Of a DNA stretch of 64,000 nucleotides, positions 1 through 11,640 are shown piece by piece. A model generated the notes under the pieces. The model did not search any database and had not been told where the DNA came from. It saw nothing but the letters and a program-made list of their open reading frames with translations. A program made the translations under genes and the position numbers. This DNA comes from Manihot esculenta (taxonomy: Eukaryota; Streptophyta; Magnoliopsida; Malpighiales; Euphorbiaceae): positions 28,561,825 to 28,625,824 of the forward strand of contig NC_035171.2 of NCBI RefSeq assembly GCF_001659605.2. The letters are read 5' to 3'. The number at the start of each line of letters is the position of its first letter. Position 1 is the stretch's first letter.

Positions 1-3000
1 ATAATTTTTTCATACCGTGTAAATAAAATAGTTAAATAATTAATGATTAAAATTAATAGAATAATTAATTAATAATTTTTTAAAAAATTTTAAAAATTAT
101 TTTAATATATTTTTATAAAATTGTGTGATTAATTAGTAAAAATGATTAAATAGTAAATTTTTTTTATAAATTATATGTTGATATGAAACACATATTGAAA
201 AAGCATATATTTTATGGGTAAATAATTAAAATTCAAATATTTTAATTTAGTATTTTTGATATTTTTGTATTAACAAAAAGAGACGGACATTTGTAAAAAA
301 TAATTATAAATAATTATTTTATAACTTGATATTTTTTTAAATAAAATTTTGTAATTTAATTTATGATAAAACAAGTTATATAATTTTATTTTGTTAGTAA
401 AATAAGATTTTTTTTATTTAAAATTATTAATAAATATTAATATGGTACTAAAAAATTAATGAAAAATAATTTTTAATTAGAATAAATTATATTTTAATTC
501 TTAAAATTTGATAAAATATATAATTTAGTTAAAGTATTTATAAATTTAGTTATAAAGTTTTATTTTGTAGTAAAATAATATCTTTAGTTATAATTTATTT
601 CTATATTTTTATAAATTAATTTTTAAATATTATAATTATTTACAAATAAATATTTATATAATTTTTTAAATTAATCTCATATATTTATTAAAATTAATAT
701 TTTAAAATAAATTAATAAAATAAAAATTAAATCAAGAATCTTAAACAATATACATCTAAGTTCAAGTCTAAAGAATTTTTTTGTCTAACTTTTCCTTCTC
801 TATGATTTTTTTATTGATTAGAATAAAAAAAAATCAGATTATTTTATTTTATTTTTATTTTATTATTTTTTACAAATAAAATATTAAAATTTAATAAATA
901 AAGAGATTAATTTATAAACATAAGGACTTATTAGTAATTATAATATATAAGCGCTATTTTATAAAAATATAAGTATTAATTTCAATTAAAAGTGTAAAGT
1001 TTAAATTAAGAAATTATTTTATTTATTAAATAAAATTTAATATATTAAATTTAAAAATATAAAAATTAAAATATAAATTTTATTAAATATTAGAGAATAA
1101 AATATAATTTATCAATAATATTTATCAGTGTTAAAAAAAATTTTCAGTGAAAATATATGATTTTTTTTGTTATATAGTAAAAAATATACAACTCTCTTTT
1201 AAAATAGGCTAAACCATAAAATAATTTTTTATAATTATAAATATATATATATAATTACACCCTTTATCTTTTATTTTTATGCATTAAATTCAATCCTCTT
1301 AAATTTAGTTTAAATGTATTCTTAGCATTACTCTTACTATTAAAAACTCATAACATTCAACAATATTTAATTTGGATAATAAAATCCTTAAACTTTACCT
1401 AAAAAATATGCTTATTTTTTCTTAATACACAACTAATATTTAAAAGGCATCCCATTTCAAAAAAAAAAAAAAAAAAGCATAAAATATGTTTTTTTAATAA
1501 TATCAAAATATATAGTTTGGCTCTTGAATTTTACTTAAAAATTTAATTAGTATTTTTTTTATTGTCAGCTTTTAGTAATATTTTTTTTATAAAAAATATA
1601 GAGTTAATCGTTAAAAATATTCTATATTCTATATTTTTATTTTATTATAATTATATTTTTTTAAATTAAAATATAAATTTTTAAAGTTATTACAATTGTA
1701 TCAGGCCATTATTTATATCTATCAAAAAATTAAAAAAATTACTATATTATCGTATTATGTGAATAAAATTTAAAATTAATCGTTTTACACTTTATTTTTA
1801 TTATAATTTCATTTTATATTTTTATTTTTTATTAATTAAATTCTATTCTTTTAATATTTAACTAAATACATTCGACTGATATTTATATATATATATATTT
1901 ATATAGTTAAAAACTTATAAGATTATCAAATTACTTTTTCTTTTGTTATTAAATATATTTAAAAATTATTATTTATATTATTATTATTTTTTTATATTTT
2001 GTCAATAATTTTATAACAAATAATTTATCTTAATTTTATTTTAATTGAAATTATTTAATATCTTACTATTTAGTATTATTTTTAAAACTATCATTAAAAA
2101 AAATAATTTTATTAAATATATTAATTAAATATTAAAAAATAATTTAAAATAATATTTAACCTAATTAAATTTAAAAATAATAAAAATAATAAAATATTTT
2201 TTTAAAAATATCCTTTTAATTATTTTTTAACCGTCAAGTATAATGCTTATTATCTTTTTTTTTTTTAAATTATACTAATATTTAAAATAAAGTTTTAAAA
2301 AATGAATAATATATAAATAAAATATTTAATTATCTAATATGACTTATTAAATAATGAAAAAATATATAATTTATATAAAATTATAAATTCAATCTTCATC
2401 CCTCTATTTTTTAAAAAAATTATTAATAAAATATATAATTATTAAAAAAATTATATTTTTAATTTTATTATAATTCTATCTTAAATTTTTAAATTATTAT
2501 TTTTACTGTAAATTTTACTATCGTGATGATAATGTAATTAAAAGTTAACTGTACAAATAATAATAGAACACCATTAAAACAACTTTAACTTTAACAATTT
2601 TAACTTTAAAAAATTGTATTTTAATTAGTAAAAATAATATAATTGCAATAAAATTAAAAAATGAAAAGCTTTTCTGATTGTAACTAAAAAAATATAACTA
2701 AACTCAACTCATATGCAGGTATATAATTTACACGCGTTTTAAATTTTTAGATGTAAAATAATTATATTTTAAAAATTTTATATGTTAATTAGTTATAATT
2801 TTATAAAATTCAGATATAAAAGTTAATGATAAAAATATAAGACTGTATACTGATTTTTTATGTAAATGTTAAGCTAAATTATGTATATTTTACATAAAAA
2901 ATACATTATAGCAATAGTAAAAACAGTGGAATTGTTAATAAAATTAAAAAACAAATCATAATTTTTTTAATAAAACAAAACAAAATTATTTTCCTTTATT

Positions 3001-3349
3001 TGTTATTATATCTGTTAATTAAAACGAATAGTTAATTTACAGGGAAAACACATCATAGCAACTAGTTTTCTTTAGTATTTAATTATAATTAATATTTATT
3101 TTAAAAAATATAATTACATAATTACTTTTATTATATACACAGGCATTGGCAAACTTTTAGTAAATTAGGTTTAGATTTTTTTACAACTAGATTTTATATA
3201 CACAACAATATTTGACATTAGCACAATTAAATCACGGTTAATCTTAGTCAAAATCTCCTTAATACCGTAATAAAACTCTCTAAGTAAATTGAAATTCACA
3301 AATCATCATGAAAATTTAATTTTTCTTTTATTTTCTCGCCAAAGAAAAA
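1..3349. other. AT-rich intergenic DNA, no gene seen
   Basis: This stretch is dominated by A and T runs and short TA-rich words, with many stops in all frames. I see no protein similarity, RNA gene or clear transposon ends. A short A run lies near 1458-1475. The small open frame at 3289-3477 has AT-driven composition and no recognisable family, so I do not call it a gene. Confidence 0.7.
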
Positions 3350-3639
3350 TTTTATACTATGCTAAAGAAACCAATGCAAGAAAGAACAGATTTGCAGAAC
3401 CGAACATGATAATTATCACATCTAAAACACCCAACAAAGCAATAACAGCTATATTTTTTATTGCAAAACAAATTTAAGAATTCAAAAAAAAAAATAATAA
3501 TTCAATTACTTCACTAATCAAAATAAGATATGATCAACTAATTGCATGCTTTTACCATCTTCTTCCTTTGCTCCTTCTCTTCAGCTCCTTGCTTTAACAG
3601 CTCTGACGAAGATCCACCAATCCCAGAATTTCATTTTGA

Positions 3640-4803
3640 TTAATTTACTGGAACAAGGCTTCTTATACAAGTACTTGCTGAGATTCTATTACAAATAATC
3701 TTATATTGTTCTGAAGGTCCGAAAATTTCAAGTTTCTCAGCACTTCTCTGCTGCATATCATACAAGAAAAAACTTTTACCATTGTAATTATACAATAATA
3801 AGACATCATCGCCGGCTTTAGTTCTTAAACAACACAAAGCTTTCATGTAAGGACAAGGAATTTCATTCAGATGAGTAGAAGCTGATGCTTTATAAAATAT
3901 TTTAGTCCAAGACTCCATTTTTCCATATTCTTTCATAACCCATATCTCAAAAATCCAGTCGCCTGCCAAACCACATATAGCTAAGCTTCCTCCAAGTTCC
4001 TCCACATGCAAGTAACTGTGTCCATTCATATTCATATCAGGTATTGCAAGCTCATAGATCTTTTCCTCTACAAGATCAAATGCAAGTATCACTCTGCCTT
4101 TGGTATCTCCTTTGAGCTCAACGACCCAATGCAGGGATCCACCAACAAGGACACCGATGCTTCGACGATTATTACATTTACGAATAATAGAATAATTATG
4201 CAGATATTTGATCCTTGTCAAAGAATTAGCTTTCAAACTGTAAACCACAACTCTTACATTGTTGTCCATGTGGGGTTGAATCAGAACGATCAGCTTGTAT
4301 TCATCGTTCACAGCATCGTAGCCAAATCCACGCAGCAGTTCATACTCACAATGACTGCGACCCCAAAATCTAGGTAAAGTTCTGTGCTTTCTCGTCGATG
4401 GATTCCACAAGATTATGCCTTGACCATTGTACATAGCAAGCAAGCCATTGCAAGAACCAAAAACATCTCCATAGAACTTGCGATCCCATATATCATAGAC
4501 TGTATAAGCATAACTTAATAAAGTATCAAAGTAAGAGCGGTTGGGACGATGAAGCTCTCTAGCGCATCTATCTGATTCAGATGAGTCTAAGTCAATTCCA
4601 TATATGGAACCATCTGGCTTAATTTCATGAATAATGAGGCTGCGACTGGTGCTGGTTTTGATAGATTGATTGAGATGGAGATTGATGAATTCTGGGCTGT
4701 CAATGAAGGAACAACAAGTTTTTGACAAGCATCTGAAGCGTAAAAGAGTTTCAATGGGTAAAAGGAATAAAATTTCTGTGAAAATATCATAATTGAAATT
4801 CAT
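3640..4803 (-). CDS. F-box protein with FBA-type C-terminal domain (copy 1)
   Basis: A single-exon gene of 387 residues. The F-box is at about residues 4-44 (YDIFTEILFLLPIETLLRFR, then CLSKTCCSFIDSPEFINLHL). An F-box-associated (FBA/kelch-like) region follows, with GSCNGLLAM near 117, LWNPSTRKHRTLP near 132, GFGYDAVNDEYKLI near 159, GGSLHWV near 221 and IFEIWVMKEYGK near 284. These are standard landmarks of the plant At3g06240/CPR1-like F-box group, and the length is usual. In that family the F-box binds SKP1 and the C-terminal domain recruits a target for ubiquitination by an SCF ligase; the target is unknown here. The start is the first ATG before the F-box and is conserved with the paralogue at 8033-9202. 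No break is seen, so it is probably functional. Confidence 0.9.
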   Translation of the reverse strand: MNFNYDIFTEILFLLPIETLLRFRCLSKTCCSFIDSPEFINLHLNQSIKTSTSRSLIIHEIKPDGSIYGIDLDSSESDRCARELHRPNRSYFDTLLSYAYTVYDIWDRKFYGDVFGSCNGLLAMYNGQGIILWNPSTRKHRTLPRFWGRSHCEYELLRGFGYDAVNDEYKLIVLIQPHMDNNVRVVVYSLKANSLTRIKYLHNYSIIRKCNNRRSIGVLVGGSLHWVVELKGDTKGRVILAFDLVEEKIYELAIPDMNMNGHSYLHVEELGGSLAICGLAGDWIFEIWVMKEYGKMESWTKIFYKASASTHLNEIPCPYMKALCCLRTKAGDDVLLLYNYNGKSFFLYDMQQRSAEKLEIFGPSEQYKIICNRISASTCIRSLVPVN

Positions 4804-4861
4804 CAGAGAAAATTACGCTGGAACTAGCGGCGATGGTATTGAAGGGCAAAGGAATAAATCG

Positions 4862-4869
4862 CTTAAATA
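4862..4869 (-). promoter_or_regulatory. Candidate TATA-like box of F-box copy 1
   Basis: On the minus strand this reads TATTTAAG inside TTGTATTTAAGC, about 59 bases upstream of the ATG. The same element at nearly the same distance lies upstream of the second F-box gene (9262-9269). Conservation between paralogues supports it weakly, because the flanks are duplicated anyway. The transcription start is not known. Confidence 0.35.
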
Positions 4870-4990
4870 CAATGATTCCCAATCTTGATGAACGGGAACT
4901 TTGAACTTGAGACTCCCAATCTTGATGGAACTCTATTTAAATCTTTTTATTGAGATTAAATTTTTTATTCATAAAAATTATCCAGTAATA

Positions 4991-7827
4991 ACTTCCATCA
5001 TAAATCTGCTAATATTATATATTGATAAATAAATTTTTAGATAATTAGTAGTTTTTAATTAAATAGAATCATATCCACGTATAAATCTTAATGAATATTT
5101 TGTCATCTCCCGTGATTTCTTTGATGATTTCCATAATTTCTTTGTGATATTCTATCATTAGGTTTAATAGAATCGTATCCAATCTTAAAACAAAATCATT
5201 TTGTTATTGAAAATAAGTCTAAATCTACCTACTTTCTAGCGAAATTAAATAGATTCATTTTCTTTATGATATTGCAACCTCTTTTTAATGATGTTGCCTA
5301 GGGACAGAAGCAGAGACGTCCACCAATGCTTCATGGTCTGATTCCAAATGGATCCTAACTATTGGAGATTAATTGAAAATTTCTAAAAATTGATTAATGT
5401 TAGTTTTATTTAGTTTTAATTAGCTAATCTTTGTTCAGATTTTTTAGGTTAGGTTTCTTCAATTGTTATTGAGCTAAACACATCCAATGTTATGAAAAAT
5501 TTTAAAGATGCAATCACTGATTTTCTAAATATTTTAATAAATTATTTTTACAATTATTCAATATTAAAATATTAGGATATAAATATAAATTTTATGAAAA
5601 ATTTGAATTATTTTATTTAACAAACTAAAAAAATTGAGATATAAACGTGTATCCATAAAAATGTTTAAATTATTTTAGTCAATAAGTAAAAAATATAAAT
5701 TAAAAAATAATAAAAATGCCAAATAAAATATCACAGTCACAGTATATTAAAATTAATTTGAATTCATGATAAAATCGTAATAAATTTTAAAAGTTTAATT
5801 TAATTATCTAAAATTTATAAAATTATATATATATATATTTGTAAATCACAATTATCCTTATCACAATAAAATATTTTATGAAAATTAATTTGTTTTTACA
5901 AATAATATTATTAATATTTAAAAAAATCAGAAATTTGCAGAAATCCTTAAAAAAAAAAAAAATCAAAGGATTGTCAAAAATTAAATACCGGGATAAATCC
6001 ACCCAGCTAATTTTTAGCTTTCATTGGCAATAAAGGATTACAGAATGCGGTTTGTATAATAACCACAGTAATCATGATTCATTGAGTAATTTCATCGAAC
6101 ACTAGAGAATCTTAGAGGGAAATAATTTTAAAAAAAAAGTGAGAATTTTCAAGGTAAGCATTTTTCTATTTCAGTATTGTTAGCTATGAGAAGGACAAAA
6201 AAGAAAAAGAAGAATTTTCAGGAGTAATTAATTAATTGTTAACATAAATAAAATTAATCAATTAAAATTATTTCTCATAAAATTCAATAATATTATATTG
6301 TAAAAAATTATTACTTTTTAAATTAAAAATTCTAATAAAATTTTTGGTGTAAATGATAATAATTATTAAAATAATATTTTAAAAATTAATTATCAAACTA
6401 ATTTAATACTATATTTTATTATATTTATGCAAAAAAAGGTAAATTATCTTGTTTGTTAATTTTTTAAATATTCATTATATTATTTTAAGCTATTTATTTT
6501 AATATTTAAATATATTTATTAAGATTATCTAATATTTTAAATCGAATATCTGTTCAATACTAATCCAATTAGCAATATATAAAAATCAAAGATAATTTGA
6601 TAATCAATTAAATTTAAAATTTAAAATTAAATTCTTTACGTATATATCTTTATCTGTTTTAATAAATTCAAAATTGTATTAATTATTAATAAATTTACTT
6701 ATCAAATATAATTTCACGTGATTTTGTTGAACACTGAAATATAAAAACTAATAAAAGGATGTTTTGCAGTTTTGATAAATTTATTTTTCTTTTTTTTTTA
6801 AACAAAAAAAAAAAAAACAATTTTAAGGTTGTGCAAATCTAAAATTCAAAATACTTTATCTATTCACAATCAATTTATTTGTCAAATGCTTACTACATAA
6901 AATATTTTTTTAAAATTTAATTGTTAAATAATTTAAATTTGGTAAGAAGAGAAAAGTAATGAAATTACTAAATATATTCTTAATAATTTATGATTTATAA
7001 ATTTTTTTTTTTTGAGATGGGATTTATAAAAATCTTTAAATAGTTGTTACGCTCATTCTTGAATTTATTACTAATGATTTTATAAATTATTTTCATTCAT
7101 TAATATGGATGTTTATTTTTTATACTATTTTTATAAAAAATAATTTATTATATTTTAATTAATTTTACATAACAATATTAAATACTTACTTTTTTAATAA
7201 ATCATATGAATGGTGTTATAAATTTTGTTAAATTAAATTGATAAGTATAAATCATTATTAAATTTAACAGATTCGTGATTATATGATCAGAGTATATATT
7301 TTATAATTTTATTTTATAGTAACGTATTAAAATGTGAGATTGTTTTGGTAATAATATTATCGGATTATATTTAATAATAGTAATTTGGTGCTGAAATTTA
7401 TTTTATTGAAAAAAATATGTTGTTTTTGATAATAACTCGAATGCTAAGGTGTTTCGATAAATCTGTTGATGTGTAAAATTACTATAGAATGATAAGTGTC
7501 AATTTATTTTTTTAAATTAAATTTACATGGAAATTATTAATTTATTATATAATATATATAATAATTAAAATATAATTTTAAAAATATATTTTTTTGTGTG
7601 AATAAAAATATTGTTTATCCTATAATATGAATATTATGATTTATTTAATTATTGTTGATAATATTTTTATAATTTTAAATAATTTATTGATGTCAAAATT
7701 TAATTTAAAAGAAAAACCTTTCATTAATTAATAAAATTTTAAAATATAATATAAATAAAATATTAAATCAAAATCATTCGGTACTCGTATAGGGTGTACA
7801 GAGTTTGAGACGAAGAATGATCTTATA
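4991..7827. other. AT-rich intergenic DNA
   Basis: No gene or RNA is recognised. There are A runs near 5949-5961 and 6805-6816 and long T/A stretches. A slightly less AT-rich part near 5240-5480 and 5990-6130 shows no coding pattern I can name. Confidence 0.65.
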
Positions 7828-8032
7828 ATATGCTAAAGAGACAAATGCAAGAAAGAACAGATGCAGAACTGAACATCATAAATCTCTCACTGTTTACGAA
7901 TTCAAATACAGAAATAAGATCAATAAAAATTCACTTCACCCATCAAAACCGTCTCTTCCTTTATTCCTTTTCTTGAGCTCCTTGCTTTGATAGCTCTGAC
8001 GAAGGCTCACCAATTCCAGAATTTCATTCTAA

Positions 8033-9202
8033 TTAACTTACTGGAACAAGGCTTCTTATAAAACTATTTGCTGAGATTCTATTACAAATAATCTTATGTT
8101 GTACTGAAGATCCAAAAATTGCAGGTTTCTCAGCACTCTTCTGCTGCATATCATACAAGAAAAAACATTTACCATCTAAATTATACAATAATAAGACATC
8201 ATCGCCAGCTTTAGTTCTTAAACAACATAAAGCTTTCATGTAAGAATAATATGGATACCGACGAGGAATTTTATCAAGAAAACTTGATGAGAGATGAAAT
8301 ATTTTCGTCCAAGTCTCCATTTTTCCATATTCTTTCATAACCCATATCTCAAAAATCCAGTCGGCCCTCGAACCACATATGGCTAGGCTTCCTCCAAGTT
8401 CCTCCACAGGCAAGCAACAATATTCATTATTCATATCAGGTATTGGCAGCTCATAGATCTTCTCTTCTACAAGATCAAACGCAAGTATCACTCTGCCATT
8501 AATATTTCCTTTGAGCTTAACGACCCAATGCAGGGATCCACCAACAAGAACACCGATGTTTGGACGAGTATTACATTTATGAATAATAGAATAATCATGC
8601 AGATGTTTGATCTTTGTCAAAGAATTAGCTTTCAAACTGTAAACTACAACTCTTACATTGTCTTCCATGTGGGGTTGAATCAGAACAATCAGCTTGTATT
8701 CATCGTTCACAGCATCATAGCCAAATCCACGCAACAGTTCATACTCACAATGACTGCAACCCCAAAATCTAGGTAAAGTTCTGTGCTTTCTGGTTGATGG
8801 ATTCCACAAGATCATGCGTTCACCATTATACATAGCAAGCAAGCCATTGCAAGAACCAAAAACATCTCCATAAAACTTGCAATCCCATCTGTCATCAGCT
8901 GTGTAAGCATGGCTTAATAAAGTATCAAAGTAAGAGTCGAAGGGACGATGAAATTCTCCAGGGCATCTATCCGATTGAGACGAGTCTAAGTCAATGGCAT
9001 AGATGGAACCGTCTGGCTCAATTTCATCAATAATGAGGGTGGAATTGGTGCTGGTTTTGGTAAATCGATTAAGATGGAGATTGATGAATTCTGGGCTGTC
9101 AATTAAGGAACAACATGTTTTTGACAAGCATCTGAAGCGTAGGAGAGTTTCAACAGACAAAAGGCATAAAATTTCAGTGAAAATATCATAATCGAACTTC
9201 AT
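8033..9202 (-). CDS. F-box protein with FBA-type C-terminal domain (copy 2)
   Basis: A single-exon gene of 389 residues, closely related to the gene at 3640-4803. The F-box is at about 4-44 (YDIFTEILCLLSVETLLRFR). FBA landmarks follow in the same order: GSCNGLLAMYNGERMILWNP, GFGYDAVNDEYKLIVL, GGSLHWV and IFEIWVMKEYGKMETW. The largest differences from copy 1 lie in residues 75-110 and in the stretch after IFEIWVM, where this copy carries HLSSSFLDKIPRRYPYYSYM in place of a shorter segment. Family knowledge makes it an SCF ubiquitin-ligase adaptor with unknown substrate. The frame is complete with no stop or shift, so it is probably functional. The start matches that of the paralogue. Confidence 0.9.
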   Translation of the reverse strand: MKFDYDIFTEILCLLSVETLLRFRCLSKTCCSLIDSPEFINLHLNRFTKTSTNSTLIIDEIEPDGSIYAIDLDSSQSDRCPGEFHRPFDSYFDTLLSHAYTADDRWDCKFYGDVFGSCNGLLAMYNGERMILWNPSTRKHRTLPRFWGCSHCEYELLRGFGYDAVNDEYKLIVLIQPHMEDNVRVVVYSLKANSLTKIKHLHDYSIIHKCNTRPNIGVLVGGSLHWVVKLKGNINGRVILAFDLVEEKIYELPIPDMNNEYCCLPVEELGGSLAICGSRADWIFEIWVMKEYGKMETWTKIFHLSSSFLDKIPRRYPYYSYMKALCCLRTKAGDDVLLLYNLDGKCFFLYDMQQKSAEKPAIFGSSVQHKIICNRISANSFIRSLVPVS

Positions 9203-9261
9203 CAGAGAAAATTAGGGTGGAATGTAGCGGCTAATAGTATTGAAAATCAAAGAATAAATGG

Positions 9262-9269
9262 CTTAAATA
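9262..9269 (-). promoter_or_regulatory. Candidate TATA-like box of F-box copy 2
   Basis: TATTTAAG on the minus strand, about 60 bases upstream of the ATG, in the same context as upstream of copy 1. The evidence is only position and conservation with the paralogue. Confidence 0.35.
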
Positions 9270-9480
9270 CAATGACCTATCTTTTTTAGGGTTGGAGTTC
9301 GGTTCTGCCTCAATAGATTTGGATCTTTTTTTATATTTTCAACCGACTCCAAGGGGAACTTTGAATTTGAGAGTCCCAATCTTAATGAAACTCTATTTAA
9401 ATCTAGGGTTTTTATAATTTAATTTAGTTTATTTTTTTATTTATAAAAAATATATAATGATAACTTCTATCATAATCTGT

Positions 9481-10499
9481 TAATATTTTTTTCAATAATA
9501 ATTGAATAATTAAACGAAAAACTCTAATAAGAAATAATAATAGATGGAGTACATTTTATTATTTAACTTGATCGAATTTTAATATTATGGATTTAAATAG
9601 CTATAATTAAATTTGAAATTAATTCAAATTTAAAAAATAATTCCGTTCTGGATTCGAATGAAATTCAAATTTTATGTATAAATATTCATGCTTAAATTTA
9701 TTTATATAAATAATTAATTTAATATAAAAAATATATTTTATAAATTTTTTATATATTTTTATTTAAAAATTAAAATTTAAATATTTTTTAAAAAATTAAA
9801 TTTTTTAAATAAAAATTATTAATGAAAAATATTTTTATATAAATCATTAATTAAAATATATAAAATTAAATGGATTTAAATTTTATTCAAATAATTTAAA
9901 TTAATTTTTAATTGCATTCCAAAGATAAATTTAAATATTATTAATTTAATTTAAATCGAATTTAAATAGTTTAATTTCCACATACCTGGTGATATCTTTA
10001 ATTATAAAAAATATATCTATTTTTTAAAAAATATTTTTTATATTTTAAGAAAAATAGAAAACGTGTTTATTTTAATATTTTTATTCTAATAGAAAAATAA
10101 AAATTAAATTTTTTACTTTATAAATTTTATAAAGAAACTGAAAAATGCTGAAATGAATTATAATAAGTTTCTTAAAAATATATGTTAATAATAGTTTAAT
10201 TAGATAATAAATATTAATAAATAAAATCAAAAAATTCATGTACTATTACCGTACTCATAATATCTCATTTATAGTAATAAATTACAAAATTAATGTATTT
10301 TCTTAATTTTATATCACAATAATTTTTTTATCAACTTCAACTAGACATAATAATATAATATTATTATATTATATATAACAAATTAAATAAAAAATATATA
10401 ATAATTAATTAATATATTATAATAGTGTATACAATATGCATTATACGTTATGAAAAAAACTAGCTATTATAAAACAAACAAATAAAAAATTTATCATCT
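9481..10499. other. AT-rich intergenic DNA
   Basis: Extremely A/T-rich DNA between the F-box pair and the mTERF array. No coding pattern, RNA gene or clean transposon end is seen. Confidence 0.65.
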
Positions 10500-11114
10500 A
10501 TAGAAGTGCAGCTAAATCATTGATGTTGCAGAAGAATTTCAGTGGAAATAAAAATCTAAAACCTGATCGTAGAGAATTATCATTCTCCATTTACAAATGA
10601 ACCCAGTTGATAATTTGACCTACATCCTTTCATGGAAGAATTCTAGTGACAGATTCATTGAACGATTATGTACCTAGCAATAAAACTGCAGTGCATCTGC
10701 TATGTCAAGTAGCGAATTTGATCAAGGTACTTTGGTTGTGTTCGCCAATAATTTTACAAGTAGTGTCTTATCATTCAAAATATTAGAACATTTAATGATA
10801 AAGTGGATTATGAAAATATCCACTCATTATTATAAGAGCTAGTATTGCCTACCAGGCCTTCATTTTTTGACACTTCATAGATGTTTGCATTCACAATAAA
10901 CAAGCAATCAAATTCACTAAACCTCAAGATTTTGCAACATAGATATTAAAAAAAGAAAAAAAAAAAAGTCTGAAGAGAAGTAAAAGTTGGCTATGAAAGT
11001 TACTCATCAAAATCTTTACTGCTGCACCAAGGAAATTAAGGGAATCAATTAGAAACTACGGATTTAATGGGCATAAGATTCATTTGCTGCAAGCTATACA
11101 TTTTTTAACCAAGA
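10500..11114 (-). other. mTERF-type 3' flanking block (copy 1)
   Basis: Non-coding sequence related to the regions downstream of the other mTERF genes. Examples are CATTGATGTTGCAGAAGAAT near 10518 and AAACTGCAGTGCATCTGC near 10682, with counterparts near 15435-15545, 26950-27060 and 31975-32140. It probably derives from 3' UTR or downstream DNA that was carried along in gene duplications. It ends at the stop-proximal part of the truncated mTERF copy. Confidence 0.5.
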
Positions 11115-11605
11115 TATCCTAGATTTTTCATTAAAGCCAAAGCCGAGTTCTGTGAGACAATTGAGGCACATGTTCGAGATACTTGATCACAAACCATTCC
11201 CGCAAGAGCTTTTCAGAAGGTATCACCAACGAGGATAAATGGATGTCTGCCCTAATCAAACCCTTCAAGAGCAAAACTCTTACAACTGAACATCTTGGCA
11301 TGATCCTCCTCTCCAGACTAAAACAAAGCACAATTGGAACTCTAGCAACAGCAGCAGGCTGCCAACCCATCTTACACACAAGAAAATCCATTATGCCAAT
11401 GGGCTTCCTATAAGACAATGCCTTACATGTGGGATACTTTCTGAAAATCGACGAAATCTCATCTTAAGACAAACCCAACCTCACCTCCATTTTGTTCTCC
11501 CATGTTTTGTACGATAAGAGCTGCAAAATTTTGACTGCCTCAACAAACATAAATTTTAAAGGTGAAGTCCCAGTTTCATAACCTTCTCAACCACTTCAAC
11601 CCAGT
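11115..11605 (-). pseudogene. mTERF 3'-half fragment 1
   Basis: Only the C-terminal half of an mTERF gene is present. Recognisable parts are MDFLVCKMGWQPAAVARVP, the conserved core LERRIMPRCSVVRVLLLKGL and the tail segment SEKLLREWFVIKYLEHVP. Upstream in the gene direction the match continues to about 11605 with broken frame, and the N-terminal half is absent. The C-terminus differs from the intact genes because the frame ends in SHRTRLWL. It lies just 3' of the intact gene at 11641-12858 and joins that gene's 3' flank after about 35 bases. It is a pseudogene by truncation and frameshift. Confidence 0.8.
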
Positions 11606-11640
11606 CAATCTTAACGGGCATAAGATTGACTTGCTGCAAG

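Larger units (their letters stand above)
3350..4990. repeat. F-box duplication unit 1
   Basis: This segment matches 7828-9480 in gene, promoter-proximal and 3' flanking sequence. Shared flank landmarks are a block near 3355-3410 (ATGCTAAAGA...CAATGCAAGAAAG, also near 7830-7880) and an upstream block near 4905-4945 (CCCAATCTTGATGG, also near 9375-9400). The two units lie about 4.4 kb apart in the same orientation, which points to local direct duplication. The edges fade into AT-rich DNA and are approximate. Confidence 0.75.
7828..9480. repeat. F-box duplication unit 2
   Basis: This is the second copy of the unit at 3350-4990, in direct orientation. It includes the gene at 8033-9202, about 60 bases of very similar immediate upstream sequence with the TATTTAAG element, and a matching 3' flank. 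Divergence is moderate, with many substitutions and small gaps in the coding part, so the duplication is older than the C/D mTERF duplication. Confidence 0.75.

Noticed and set aside
3289..3477. Small open frame MKFTNHHENLIFLL-type as a short gene; similar frames at 29889-30101, 41730-42017, 43822-44004, 48533-48760 and 55310-55492.
   Set aside because: Composition follows the local AT bias, with no family, no conserved start and, where duplicated, no consistent coding conservation.
4006..9191. Plus-strand open frames inside the F-box genes (4006-4377, 8528-8776, 9003-9191).
   Set aside because: Antisense shadows of conserved F-box coding sequence with no recognisable family.
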